Below are positions 32,749-41,052 of a DNA stretch of 46,070 bases, piece after piece. The notes under the pieces were generated by a model. It saw only the letters and a program-made list of their open reading frames with translations. It was not told the origin of the DNA and made no database searches. Origin of the DNA: a virus; the IMG/VR virus record IMGVR_UViG_3300021093_000126, positions 1-46,070 of that record. The stretch is one strand, 5' to 3'. The number at the start of each line of letters is the position of its first letter. Positions within the stretch are counted from its first letter, which is position 1. Made by a program: the position numbers and the translations under genes.

Positions 32749-32874
32749 TTAGCCCTTTCCCTGGCCACGGGATTTTTTACGTCCGTGATTTGGCTTGGAA
32801 TGTTGACCGTCACCTTGTTTGGTGCGCTTTGGCTTCGATTCTTTTTTTAAAGAAGTAGTTTTTGCTTTTCCCAT
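32749..32874 (-). CDS. Very basic small protein (41 aa)
   Basis: MGKAKTTSLKKESKPKRTKQ then GQHSKPNHGRKKSRGQGKG. Nearly half of the residues are Lys, Arg or His, with no hydrophobic core, so it is probably disordered until bound to nucleic acid. It starts 5 bases before the 101-aa gene's stop codon region and ends before the lysozyme leader. Likely DNA- or RNA-binding; no family is certain. Confidence 0.55.
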   Translation of the reverse strand: MGKAKTTSLKKESKPKRTKQGDGQHSKPNHGRKKSRGQGKG

Positions 32875-32879
32875 TTAAG

Positions 32880-33185
32880 TCACCATTTAACTTTATCTGC
32901 CCAGTAAGCAGCCGACATCCTGCCTTTTGCAATGTTTTTTGCATGACGTGCTTTAAAGCTGGCACGTTTTTGTTTCATGCGTTCAGATTCACCAGCTTTG
33001 GGTTTACCAGCGGTCTCTGCTCCTTGCTCACCAAACCTAATGATTTTTTCCTTCCCTCCTTCACACGCTTTGACAATGTGACTTTTCTTAGGATGCCCTG
33101 AAGTTTTTTGAGGTTTATTGCATGCCATTTCACTCTTCTTATACCGATGAGCGGCACTAGCTGCTTTTTTCGCCTTCTCAGACAT
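32880..33185 (-). CDS. DUF6321-like basic protein (101 aa)
   Basis: Contains KIIRFGEQGAETAGKPKAGE followed by KQKRASFKARHAKNIAKGRM and SAAYWADKVKW. I recall this block as a DUF6321-type module of viral proteins. It also has a CNKPQKTSGHPKKSHIVKAC segment with two Cys. Function unknown; basic character suggests nucleic-acid binding. The ATG lies 8 bases inside the end of the 915-aa gene. Confidence 0.55.
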   Translation of the reverse strand: MSEKAKKAASAAHRYKKSEMACNKPQKTSGHPKKSHIVKACEGGKEKIIRFGEQGAETAGKPKAGESERMKQKRASFKARHAKNIAKGRMSAAYWADKVKW

Positions 33186-35925
33186 TTAAACCTTTAAACA
33201 ACGAAGTAAATTCACCCAGGATTTGAGATCCGGTTTTGGATTTGTAATCCGAATCATCATCTTCTAATCCTAACTTAAAGTAATTATCCACAGTACCTGC
33301 TTTTTCTTCTTTATCAAAAGTATCTTTATCTTCCCCAAAGAAACTTTCAATCGTACCGAGGGATGCAAAGGGATCACTTAAATCAAGCCCAGAAGTTTTC
33401 AGTGCGGTATCTCTTCCAGACTTAGTAAGCAATACCTGTTCGCCACGATCTAAGTCTGGGAAAAAGTTTGTGTAAAACTCATCTTCAGTTCCTTGATACC
33501 CAGAAGATTGAAATACTCTATAAAGTTCGGTCTGGGGTTTGGCCATTTCATCTTTATAATCTTCTGGCCTTTCAATGTAAGTAACACCAAGCACTTCTTG
33601 AGTAGGGCGTTGGCGTTTCTCATTTAAGTATTTAATTTCTTCTCGAATTTGTTGAGCAGAACCAGTGCGCAACGTTTCGATTACATACTGCTTTAACTCT
33701 TCAATATCTCCTTTAAATTCAGATAAACCATAACGTTCTAAAATCTCTTGCCAAGTATTTTTATCAGTAGGATCCAAGCCACGCAGCATCTCATCCGCAA
33801 ATTCTTCTGGGGTTAAAAACTGCCCAAAAACCGACCCTTGCTTTAACGCTTCCTCTTTTAATGCCGGTAGTATTTGACTGTAAATATAATCGCTGACTTT
33901 GCTTGCATTAAGAATGTCATCAGCTGGGTCATAACCACGTCCTTGTCCTTTTACCTGGAAGTGAACACGAGCAAATTGATCTTTATCGTTAACATCAATG
34001 CCAAAACGATAAGCTTGCTGAGCCCAGTACGGATCACCGTTCTTTGCTGCTTCCCAATCAGCTTCCACGGTTGACTTTTGAGTAGCGTAATCAGCTTCTC
34101 TTGCTTTGTTTCCAGTGGGATTAAAGTAAAAATCAGCATCAAAATATCGACCAGGCGTGGACTTTAGCTGGTCAATATATTGTTTTGACCTAATATCTGC
34201 CACTAATTTGGCAGCATTCATAATGTCTTGCGTCTGAAAAGGATTTTGTTCTTCTTGTCGAATATCAAGATACTCAACAAATTCATCCATGGAACGAGAT
34301 GTGTCAAAACGAGGAATCAAATACTTATCAATAAACTCTCTTGCAAATTCGGCTTCTACTTTGATTTGTTGTTGTGCTTCTCCATCGGACAAGCCAAGCT
34401 CAATAGCTTCGTCATACTTAGTTTTTAACTCATTATCAAACCATTGTTGCCAGTTGTAAGAAACATTGTTACGTACACCGCTAATTCCCTGGAGCTGTTT
34501 AAGCAAGGATTCTTCTGCTTTTCCTGCCGAAGTAAAGGAAAGCAGACCACCAACTCCTGAATCCCCCAGGATTGAATTAGATAGTTCTTTATTGATGTCG
34601 TAGATTTCAGAAAAACCACCAAAGCCCTGGAAGATTGCCAACTCTTGTTCTCTTGCTTTGGCTTTCTTCATTTCGCTAATGGTATCTTTTAAAACATTCT
34701 GTGCCAGGGCACCAAACTTTTTGACATCAACTTGGGCTTTTTCTCCTACTGCTTCGTTGATGGCGTCTTCTAATTCTGTAATTCCATAACCAGCATTAGC
34801 GTTGTAATTTAAACGAATTTGTTGATCCTCTGGACGATCAGACAAACGGAATAACGCTGCAAAATCATCAGCTTTTGTTACATCTAAATAATTCTTTTTC
34901 GCCAGAGAATCCCAGTACGGATCATCGCGCTTAGCTTTTTCCCACTCAGCGGCAACTTCCGGAATGTTTAACAAACGTTGCGTTTGTGTATCTGTGTCAA
35001 TACCTAACTGCAGGGTACGTGCCGCTTGAAGGTCTGCATCCGTGGGGGTTTCTTCAATGTATTTGTTAGCTGCTGTCGTTATTTCAGCAGCGTTACCGCG
35101 CCTTCCTGCTGCTTTACCTGTGTTTGTGTAATGTTGTAGGTAATATCCATTTTCGCCATACCTCTGGGTAATATCAATATCGTCATTGGCGACTGCAGCT
35201 TGCCAGGATTGGGAAACTTCGGGATTTTGGTTTTTGTAGTACGAAGGATCAAACTCACCATATGGCGGTTTAGCCCCAAGAGATGCATCCCATACTTGTA
35301 ATTTTTCAGTCGAGTAAAAAGACTTGTAATAGTCTTCCAGGGTTTTCTTTAGTCTTGAGTCAATGTTCTGTATGTTACGAATTGTTTCCCGACGGTTAAC
35401 ATAATCACCGCCCTGCGTGTTGTTTGCCGTTCCAACCGTTGTATCATATGCAGAGTTTTTTGCTGCATTTGCCTGGTTGGTACTGGTATTTGTAGCATTT
35501 AACTGCGAATTAGATTGATTGGTCGCTGCATTGATCTTATTTGCATTGCGATTTTGCTCGTTTAATTGAATATTGGTGTTGTTATATCGACTTCTTGTTT
35601 CGTAATCTGTGTAAGATTCTTGTTCCCAGTAACCTTGCTGAATTGGAACACTTTCAGTCCTTGTTACAGGAACCGCTGTCATTTGGGAACGACCCTGTGA
35701 ATCGTATGTAGTTCTATATTCGTAAGTCGTGTATGTCCGCGTTTCCCAAACTGTTCGATATTTATAAACAGACCTGTATTTTGTTACCGGAACTCGATAG
35801 TAGTCAATCTCCGGGTAATCTGTTTTTAAATTCGTAGGAAAGTTAGTCGGATAATCAGTTTTATAATCTGTTTTTTCGTAACTTAAGTTCCATTTACGAG
35901 CAGCTGGATCATACGAAAGTCCCAT
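33178..35925 (-). CDS. Large internal virion or tail protein (915 aa)
   Basis: The N-terminal 110 residues are Tyr/Thr/Arg-rich with repeating YRTVWETRTYTTYEYRTTY-like strands. Residues 115-165 are Asn/Gln-rich and low-complexity (NRNANKINAATNQSNSQLNA). The remaining 750 residues are mainly helical and charged, with short repeats around DPYWxxxAxxxxxDVxxxD (near residues 340 and 655). No enzyme motif is seen. Size, helicity and its place among virion genes fit an internal ejection or tail-tip protein. It ends overlapping the DUF6321-like gene. Confidence 0.6.
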   Translation of the reverse strand: MGLSYDPAARKWNLSYEKTDYKTDYPTNFPTNLKTDYPEIDYYRVPVTKYRSVYKYRTVWETRTYTTYEYRTTYDSQGRSQMTAVPVTRTESVPIQQGYWEQESYTDYETRSRYNNTNIQLNEQNRNANKINAATNQSNSQLNATNTSTNQANAAKNSAYDTTVGTANNTQGGDYVNRRETIRNIQNIDSRLKKTLEDYYKSFYSTEKLQVWDASLGAKPPYGEFDPSYYKNQNPEVSQSWQAAVANDDIDITQRYGENGYYLQHYTNTGKAAGRRGNAAEITTAANKYIEETPTDADLQAARTLQLGIDTDTQTQRLLNIPEVAAEWEKAKRDDPYWDSLAKKNYLDVTKADDFAALFRLSDRPEDQQIRLNYNANAGYGITELEDAINEAVGEKAQVDVKKFGALAQNVLKDTISEMKKAKAREQELAIFQGFGGFSEIYDINKELSNSILGDSGVGGLLSFTSAGKAEESLLKQLQGISGVRNNVSYNWQQWFDNELKTKYDEAIELGLSDGEAQQQIKVEAEFAREFIDKYLIPRFDTSRSMDEFVEYLDIRQEEQNPFQTQDIMNAAKLVADIRSKQYIDQLKSTPGRYFDADFYFNPTGNKAREADYATQKSTVEADWEAAKNGDPYWAQQAYRFGIDVNDKDQFARVHFQVKGQGRGYDPADDILNASKVSDYIYSQILPALKEEALKQGSVFGQFLTPEEFADEMLRGLDPTDKNTWQEILERYGLSEFKGDIEELKQYVIETLRTGSAQQIREEIKYLNEKRQRPTQEVLGVTYIERPEDYKDEMAKPQTELYRVFQSSGYQGTEDEFYTNFFPDLDRGEQVLLTKSGRDTALKTSGLDLSDPFASLGTIESFFGEDKDTFDKEEKAGTVDNYFKLGLEDDDSDYKSKTGSQILGEFTSLFKGLNV

Positions 35926-35926
35926 G

Positions 35927-36289
35927 TCACACCGCCAAGGTCAAGCTGCTGTCGTAATGTAAAAAAATGTCGATTACATCTTGCGACATCCAAGCTTTAA
36001 TTCTATCCAGCCTAGCTTCGCTAAAGAATTCTTGATTTTGATACCACTGTTCCATGGGTGTACTGGACTTGGACGCATTGCAACGTCGACAGCATGGAAT
36101 TAAATTATATCGATTGCTGGAACCAGAACGAAAACGGGGTATGATGTGATCCAAGCTTGTTGCATCTGCATCACAATATCCACACTTATGTTCCCAGTCT
36201 TTGTAAATCTCCTCTCTAAAACGTTTTTTAGCAAGTTTGGGGGTTATCTCAACGAGTAAAGCAAGTGGTTCATGCTCGCTCGCAAACAT
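35927..36289 (-). CDS. HNH endonuclease (120 aa)
   Basis: Typical compact HNH core: CGYCDADATSLDHIIPRFRS with DHI as the catalytic pair, GSSNRYNLIPCCRRCNASKS with the N and the two CxxC zinc ligands. HNH enzymes of this size serve as homing nucleases or as packaging-associated nickases. It sits one base upstream of the large virion gene on the same strand. Candidate mobility enzyme for the capsid intron or an independent inserted gene. Confidence 0.85.
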   Translation of the reverse strand: MFASEHEPLALLVEITPKLAKKRFREEIYKDWEHKCGYCDADATSLDHIIPRFRSGSSNRYNLIPCCRRCNASKSSTPMEQWYQNQEFFSEARLDRIKAWMSQDVIDIFLHYDSSLTLAV

Positions 36290-36425
36290 ACTTTTCAGTA
36301 GTCGTTACCTTATTCTAAGTTTGATCATCCGTATAGAACTGTTACAAAACCATTAAAGCTTTCTTAAAAACCATGTCGTTTTTTTCATAATCGGTAAGGT
36401 GTTTTTGTACGCGTTTCTTTGCGCC

Positions 36426-36650
36426 ATGACCAAAGTCCGAGGTTGGGTTCCTGTCAGCAGAGCTGTTGAGCTGCTCGGTATTGACCGCAAGACTCTCTTT
36501 AAGCTCCGCGACAACGGCACCTTGAAACTGGGGCCGCACTTCGCAGCTTTTCCTGAGACCCGTTCCCGTGATAGCTATCGGTGGAATACCGAAAACATCA
36601 GGAAGCATCTGCGGAAACAAGCTCCGGAATTGCTGACTGTTTCAAATTAA
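36426..36650 (+). CDS. Helix-turn-helix protein (74 aa)
   Basis: MTKVRGWVPVSRAVELLGID then RKTLFKLRDNGTLKLGPHF: a helix-turn-helix of the excisionase/MerR type, followed by a short wing with SYRWN. It stands alone on the plus strand, divergent from the HNH gene, and its 3' end overlaps the recombinase-like gene by 53 bases. Pairing with a recombinase-like neighbour suggests a recombination directionality factor or small regulator. An upstream extension to 36399 adds a hydrophobic segment and is not used. Confidence 0.6.
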   Translation: MTKVRGWVPVSRAVELLGIDRKTLFKLRDNGTLKLGPHFAAFPETRSRDSYRWNTENIRKHLRKQAPELLTVSN

Positions 36651-37032
36651 TTTGCTTATAGAATTTTTTGCGAAATTGATAACTAAGAACCAGATCAGTA
36701 ATGTTGTACGACACCTGACCTGACGCAATAGTTTTATAGATCAAAAAGCAAAGTTCTTCCCAACAGCTTTCCACATTGGAAGGCTGTTTTTCTTTAAGTT
36801 GAAATAAAAGAACCCATTGTGGATGCAATGGGCGAAGAGGTCTTTTTTTATTTTTAATTGATATTGTGTTATCAACATTCCAACGGAAACCTTTTAGTTC
36901 TTCTGGCTTAACACCAAAGGTTGCCATCATGCCATAAAACCAACTTATCTTTCGACCGTTGCGGAATGAAAGACTATGGAAAAAATCATCCACTATCCGC
37001 TGGTCAAGCGGCGGAGGCTGAAAAGGAATCAT
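36598..37032 (-). CDS. Tyrosine-recombinase-like protein lacking catalytic residues (144 aa)
   Basis: The segment WFYGMMATFGVKPEELKGFR-W followed by ISIKNKKRPLRPLHPQW looks like box I and the following beta-sheet of tyrosine integrases (normally TGLRxxEL...W). The box I Arg is replaced by Lys42, and no HxxR or Tyr box is visible, so it is probably not an active recombinase. It could be a degenerate integrase, or a DNA-binding derivative. A good sigma-70-like promoter (37125-37153) lies in front of it. The ATG at 37032 was chosen over an upstream TTG. Confidence 0.5.
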   Translation of the reverse strand: MIPFQPPPLDQRIVDDFFHSLSFRNGRKISWFYGMMATFGVKPEELKGFRWNVDNTISIKNKKRPLRPLHPQWVLLFQLKEKQPSNVESCWEELCFLIYKTIASGQVSYNITDLVLSYQFRKKFYKQINLKQSAIPELVSADAS

Positions 37033-37109
37033 GGCGTGTACTGCGGCGGTAGAACCCAACCGTATGCATGGTACCTAACAGAGCGTCAGCTCTAAAGCAA
37101 TTCTTAATG

Positions 37110-37123
37110 AGTCCCGTGGGACT
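37110..37123. promoter_or_regulatory. Palindrome at the predicted transcription start
   Basis: AGTCCC-GT-GGGACT, perfect, overlapping the expected start of the minus-strand promoter at 37125-37153. A second perfect hairpin AGAGC-GTCA-GCTCT follows at 37080-37093. Candidate operator and leader hairpin. Confidence 0.45.
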
Positions 37124-37124
37124 T

Positions 37125-37153
37125 AGTATAAGTATACATTATGCATTAAGCAA
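37125..37153 (-). promoter_or_regulatory. Sigma-70-like promoter for the recombinase-like gene
   Basis: Minus strand: TTGCTT (37148-37153), 17-base spacer, TATACT (37125-37130). The boxes are close to consensus and spacing is ideal. It lies about 95 bases upstream of the ATG at 37032. Confidence 0.55.
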
Positions 37154-37159
37154 TATTAC

Positions 37160-37387
37160 TTAGTCAGGTCCTATGCCACTTGCATATGCAGCCCAGGCTA
37201 AACCAATTGCACTCATGGTAGACGTTTCACCAGATACGTAAGGAAGGTGTACAACATCACCCACGTGATAAACAGTGGGAATACCGCTGTAAGATACTTT
37301 ACTATTGCCATAAATACGGCCATCTAATTGGTCAGAAGAATAAATAAAATTAGTGTCAACAACGTCACCAAAAATTGGTCCGCTCAT
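37160..37387 (-). CDS. Small hypothetical virion protein (75 aa)
   Basis: MSGPIFGDVVDTNFIYSSDQ then KVSYSGIPTVYHVGDVVHLP, a small beta-rich protein with a Gly/Ala end. It overlaps the 517-aa gene by ATGA and is the last gene of that structural operon. No family is recognised. Confidence 0.55.
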   Translation of the reverse strand: MSGPIFGDVVDTNFIYSSDQLDGRIYGNSKVSYSGIPTVYHVGDVVHLPYVSGETSTMSAIGLAWAAYASGIGPD

Positions 37388-38937
37388 AATCCTGGTCTTT
37401 GATTAAGTGCCGGAGTATAGAAATCTCCATTTTTATCAATCATTTTAAAACCTGCCATGCGCACAAATGTCGATGGTACGTTAAATAATTTTTGCATCAT
37501 CGGCATCATCATTGGTGCTTGGCAATTGTAAGGAGGCACATCCATTCTTGCCAGCGACATTCTTTGTAAATCAGCTGCCCTTGCTTCTGTTTGGTCTTTT
37601 TCTGTATCTTCTACCAGCTTTTGTTCCCATGCTGTCATGCTCTCAATGCCAACAGGAAAATCAGAAGGCTCGGGAGGAAACACACCTTCTTCATACTTCA
37701 TGGCATAAATATGTTTGCAATAGCGAATTTCATCAAGCAACGGAGTCCATGTATCTGTAATCGCAGTAATTACATTTCCTGTAGCAGCATAATCATTGTA
37801 AGTAGGCATGCCTTCCGACCTTGATCCAGGTAATGAAGGATTGCTGGTGCTTCTTAAATACATTGAACCAAAATCTCGAAAAACGCCTGGATTATCTCTA
37901 TTTGCACCAGGGACTGTAGATGAGCTTGGCGTAACAGTTGGAGGAACATTAAATTGAGGTGCCGGAGAAATAATTTTCATTTCCCTATTTTCTTGCGCAG
38001 AAGTCATCGCAGAGTTATCCACTACTCCACGCTTAGTCATGATTTCATATCGACCGGGCTTTAATACTGCAATATTCGTACGGGGAAATGCACGTTTATT
38101 CGTATCGCTTAACGTTTTCATATATTGATAATCACGCCGAGTAAAGTCTTGACAAGAACAACAGTACCTTGTTCCGGTCATCAAAAACCTACCAACATTC
38201 GGTGGTCTGCTTGCAGGAGTAATTAGTTGCCGATCAGGTGTTGCTTCAACCGAACCTTCTTTGCGTAATTTAAGAATGCCTGTAAATGGATCCGTATCAA
38301 CTAAAACAGCTTGTACATAACCATATCTTTTTTGTGTTGTAGGATCAATCGTGTCCCTGGTTATAGGAACACCATTTGCAGTAATAATACGATCTTCTAA
38401 AATTTCGCCATTAATTGCTTTTAGTCCACCAGGTACTCCTGGGATCGCAACATAAAGGGGAGGTGGAAGCGGATTTGTAGTGCTCCAGGATCCTGCTAAT
38501 TGTATATACCAATATGTATCATCTTCTGTGATTGAAGCAATAGAAGTCTTAACTCCTGTGCTGTCTTCAACGTTATCAAAACGCAAGCTGCCAGCAACTC
38601 GGATACCAGCCCAATGCATTCCAAATTCTTTGTTCTTAGTGGGAAAGCCTTTAAAAATACCTGGAATTAAAGGCGGATTCCCTGTATTGGACGGCGTTCC
38701 AGAAGGTACTGGAATTGTGTATTGAAATGGATATTCGTAAGAATTGTCATAAAAACAAGCCGTGGCAATTTCATAGCCACGCCTCCAGCGAGTCCAAGCA
38801 GATTCTCTATTTACAGCATATAAAGAATCTGGAACAGAACCTTTGGAGAATTCTGTTGTAATTGGTTTTACCGGTCTAGGGTCAAACGTTTTTACTTTTC
38901 CAAAGGTTCCGAAAGAGCTTCCACTCTTTTTTGCCAT
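37384..38937 (-). CDS. Structural protein with a Cys cluster (517 aa)
   Basis: Mixed beta-rich N-terminal half and Pro-rich linkers. A conserved-looking block, RYCCSCQDFTRRDYQYMKTL near residue 258, holds three Cys in C-C-x-C and may bind a metal. The C-terminus is Met/Pro-rich and helical. I recall similar proteins in aquatic metagenome phages as virion structural proteins without an assigned role. Its position between head and tail genes fits a tail or neck component. Confidence 0.6.
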   Translation of the reverse strand: MAKKSGSSFGTFGKVKTFDPRPVKPITTEFSKGSVPDSLYAVNRESAWTRWRRGYEIATACFYDNSYEYPFQYTIPVPSGTPSNTGNPPLIPGIFKGFPTKNKEFGMHWAGIRVAGSLRFDNVEDSTGVKTSIASITEDDTYWYIQLAGSWSTTNPLPPPLYVAIPGVPGGLKAINGEILEDRIITANGVPITRDTIDPTTQKRYGYVQAVLVDTDPFTGILKLRKEGSVEATPDRQLITPASRPPNVGRFLMTGTRYCCSCQDFTRRDYQYMKTLSDTNKRAFPRTNIAVLKPGRYEIMTKRGVVDNSAMTSAQENREMKIISPAPQFNVPPTVTPSSSTVPGANRDNPGVFRDFGSMYLRSTSNPSLPGSRSEGMPTYNDYAATGNVITAITDTWTPLLDEIRYCKHIYAMKYEEGVFPPEPSDFPVGIESMTAWEQKLVEDTEKDQTEARAADLQRMSLARMDVPPYNCQAPMMMPMMQKLFNVPSTFVRMAGFKMIDKNGDFYTPALNQRPGL

Positions 38938-38940
38938 GAC

Positions 38941-39720
38941 TTAGAAGAATCCGCCTTGAGCACTAATGTGAGCACCTGGAGTATAACCAGAGATATTGGG
39001 ACCGTCAGGGAAAACGCCAACGTAAATACGGTCGCCGCGTTCTAAATAAACACCTTTATTCCGAAGAGGAGAACCGTTACCAAGTCCAGTAGTGTTACCA
39101 GCGGAAACCACAGGAACGGCAAGTTCAGGCATTACATCAGTACAGTCAACACGCTGTGTATTGGCTGGGACTTGTTTAATAAATAAAACTTTGTAATCAC
39201 CTGACGCGGGAATCGGGGTCGTTGTACCACGGGTGTGGTAGAACACAAAAGTTACTTCTGGTTGATAACCATAGTTAACACCGTTGTAATTAAACCCGGA
39301 AGAAGTACCACCTGAATAAAGAAGATTGGTATTAACACCTGTAAGTGTTGTAGCTCCGGTATAAGTGTAATAACCAAAACCATTTGAGGCGGCACTAGTT
39401 AAGACGCCAGTTTCAAAAACAAGAACAACTTGCCCACTTACCAACGAGACAACAGCGCCTGAGGTAGCAGCACTTACAACGTAATCAGCATCGCGGTAAT
39501 AATCGTTTCTAACAATTTCAATTGAGTCAACAACACCGCCATTATTGTTGTCTTCGCTAAGGGCAGCATCCATGTCCACCAAAATAGATGGAGCTTGGCC
39601 GCCTTGAACAAACACAGTATTTGAAGAAGCGCTGCCAACGGTTTGAGTCGTGACACGCACCGAATCAAACAGCGGCCTATCAATAAAAAGGGGTTGCTTG
39701 TTCGTGCTAGTACTTGACAT
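38941..39720 (-). CDS. Beta-rich structural protein (259 aa)
   Basis: Ser/Thr/Gly/Val-rich with alternating strands (GAVVSLVSGQVVLVFETGVL, then DYKVLFIKQVPANTQRVDCT). It has the look of a head-decoration or tail-tube subunit but lacks a diagnostic motif. An AGGAG site 9 bases before the ATG at 39720 decides the start. Separated by 3 bases from the 517-aa gene. Confidence 0.55.
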   Translation of the reverse strand: MSSTSTNKQPLFIDRPLFDSVRVTTQTVGSASSNTVFVQGGQAPSILVDMDAALSEDNNNGGVVDSIEIVRNDYYRDADYVVSAATSGAVVSLVSGQVVLVFETGVLTSAASNGFGYYTYTGATTLTGVNTNLLYSGGTSSGFNYNGVNYGYQPEVTFVFYHTRGTTTPIPASGDYKVLFIKQVPANTQRVDCTDVMPELAVPVVSAGNTTGLGNGSPLRNKGVYLERGDRIYVGVFPDGPNISGYTPGAHISAQGGFF

Positions 39721-39800
39721 TCACTTTCTCCTGCTTAGCTTTTGCGCAGCACCGCTTAGGGTTATAGCTTTTATTTTAGTAGACAATACTTCTATTTGCT

Positions 39801-40061
39801 TCAGGTCATGAAATCTTGAAAGCTGCCAAAAGGAGTCTCTGGCAAAGGCATGGAAAGCCTGGCCATGATCTCTGGATCATTTTGCATTGCTAAAAATCTT
39901 TGAAAATATTGACCTTCGTCAGTACCTGGTTGAAATTTAAATTTCTTTTTTGCCATGTATGCTGTTTTTAATTGAGGATACGCACCGTAATCCTCTAAAC
40001 CAGCAGAATAAACTTCCCCTGGAAGATAAGAAGAATCTACATAATCAGAAAATTTGGCCAT
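39801..40061 (-). CDS. Small hypothetical protein (86 aa)
   Basis: MAKFSDYVDSSYLPGEVYSA, then a Lys/Phe-rich stretch KKKFKFQPGTDEGQYFQRFL. The ATG overlaps the stop of the lytic-enzyme gene upstream (TAATG). The family is unknown; probably a virion or assembly protein. Confidence 0.5.
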   Translation of the reverse strand: MAKFSDYVDSSYLPGEVYSAGLEDYGAYPQLKTAYMAKKKFKFQPGTDEGQYFQRFLAMQNDPEIMARLSMPLPETPFGSFQDFMT

Positions 40062-40819
40062 TACGCTTCTTCTCCCACGAAAAATTTTAAGAAATCTTGA
40101 GGTGTTGGTAAGTTCATCCCTGTGTCCAAAGATAATAAATTACCAACTGCTGGTGCACTCATCAACGAACTCCGTTGTTGACGAAGAAAAGGAATCGCGC
40201 CCATAACTTTTTGGAGTAAGCCGGAACCTAATAAATCACCACGTTGAACTTGTTGCGCGGTAACTGATGGTTGTGCCTCCACAGCGGCAAGAGAATCAGA
40301 TCCCTGGGGCGCACGTGCTTTTCCTTGTTCAAAAAACTTTTGAATCTGAGAAGAAGATTTAACGGGTTGTCCGTAATAGCTTTTACCAGACATAGTGGGG
40401 AAAGAAGCCCACTCAGGAGAAAGAGCTGCCTGAATCTGCGGAGTTAATGTGCCCGCCTTACTAATTGCCGCTAATCCGCCCAAGGGCATAAGACGTTCCC
40501 GTACTTTTGCAAGCATGGCAATGTCTTGAGATTGAGGACCAAAATCCTTTAGCCCCAAACGTTTTTGAACAGCTGCATAAGTTCCGGGCATAAATTGATA
40601 CGCACCAGCAGCCGCACTGGAATAACCGCCAGGAGAACTGATTACACGATCTGGATGGCGCGAAAAGTCCTTAAAACGACCGCCGCCAAACATGACATTG
40701 TAACCAGGGCCACCACCAAGGATTGTTCCTTCTGCACCAGCGATAGCTTGTTTTAAGCCAGAGAATGCGCCGGGATTTTGCCTGGCCCACTGCTCTAATA
40801 ACTGACGCTCCTTGGACAT
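40061..40819 (-). CDS. GH104-like lytic transglycosylase/lysozyme (252 aa)
   Basis: Residues 15-110 have the lysozyme-like signature AIAGAEGTILGGGPGYNVMF, then FKDFSRHP and SSAAAGAYQFMPGTYAAVQK, matching phage muramidases of the GH104/transglycosylase type; Glu30 in AEGT is the likely catalyst. The C-terminal 110 residues are Ser/Gln-rich. Lying within virion genes, it is more likely a virion-associated wall-penetrating enzyme for DNA entry than a lysin. Overlaps the next gene (TAATG). Confidence 0.75.
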   Translation of the reverse strand: MSKERQLLEQWARQNPGAFSGLKQAIAGAEGTILGGGPGYNVMFGGGRFKDFSRHPDRVISSPGGYSSAAAGAYQFMPGTYAAVQKRLGLKDFGPQSQDIAMLAKVRERLMPLGGLAAISKAGTLTPQIQAALSPEWASFPTMSGKSYYGQPVKSSSQIQKFFEQGKARAPQGSDSLAAVEAQPSVTAQQVQRGDLLGSGLLQKVMGAIPFLRQQRSSLMSAPAVGNLLSLDTGMNLPTPQDFLKFFVGEEA

Positions 40820-40832
40820 TGGTGCTTCCGGT

Positions 40833-40949
40833 TCAATCTCCTACCCAATTTGATTCTGCCTTAAGACCGGGGATGAATACTGCTTGGAGTGCCAAAACAA
40901 GACTCAGTTTGGCAGTAAGTCGACGGACAAAATTACGGCAGAGAATCAT
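40833..40949 (-). CDS. Small signal-peptide- or membrane-like peptide (38 aa)
   Basis: MILCRNFVRRLTAKLSLVLA then LQAVFIPGLKAESNWVGD. A basic N-terminus, about 14 hydrophobic residues and a possible small-residue cleavage site (AE) recall a secretion signal. It lies 13 bases ahead of the lytic enzyme. No clear ribosome site; the remaining bases to 41052 hold nothing recognisable. Confidence 0.3.
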   Translation of the reverse strand: MILCRNFVRRLTAKLSLVLALQAVFIPGLKAESNWVGD

Positions 40950-41052
40950 TTGGTTAATGCAACAACACTGGCCTCCGTAGATCAAAGATCTGTTATCCAG
41001 CTGGTGGACTTACGCACAAAGTACTGCCAAGTAAATTTAGTTTACCAGGAAG

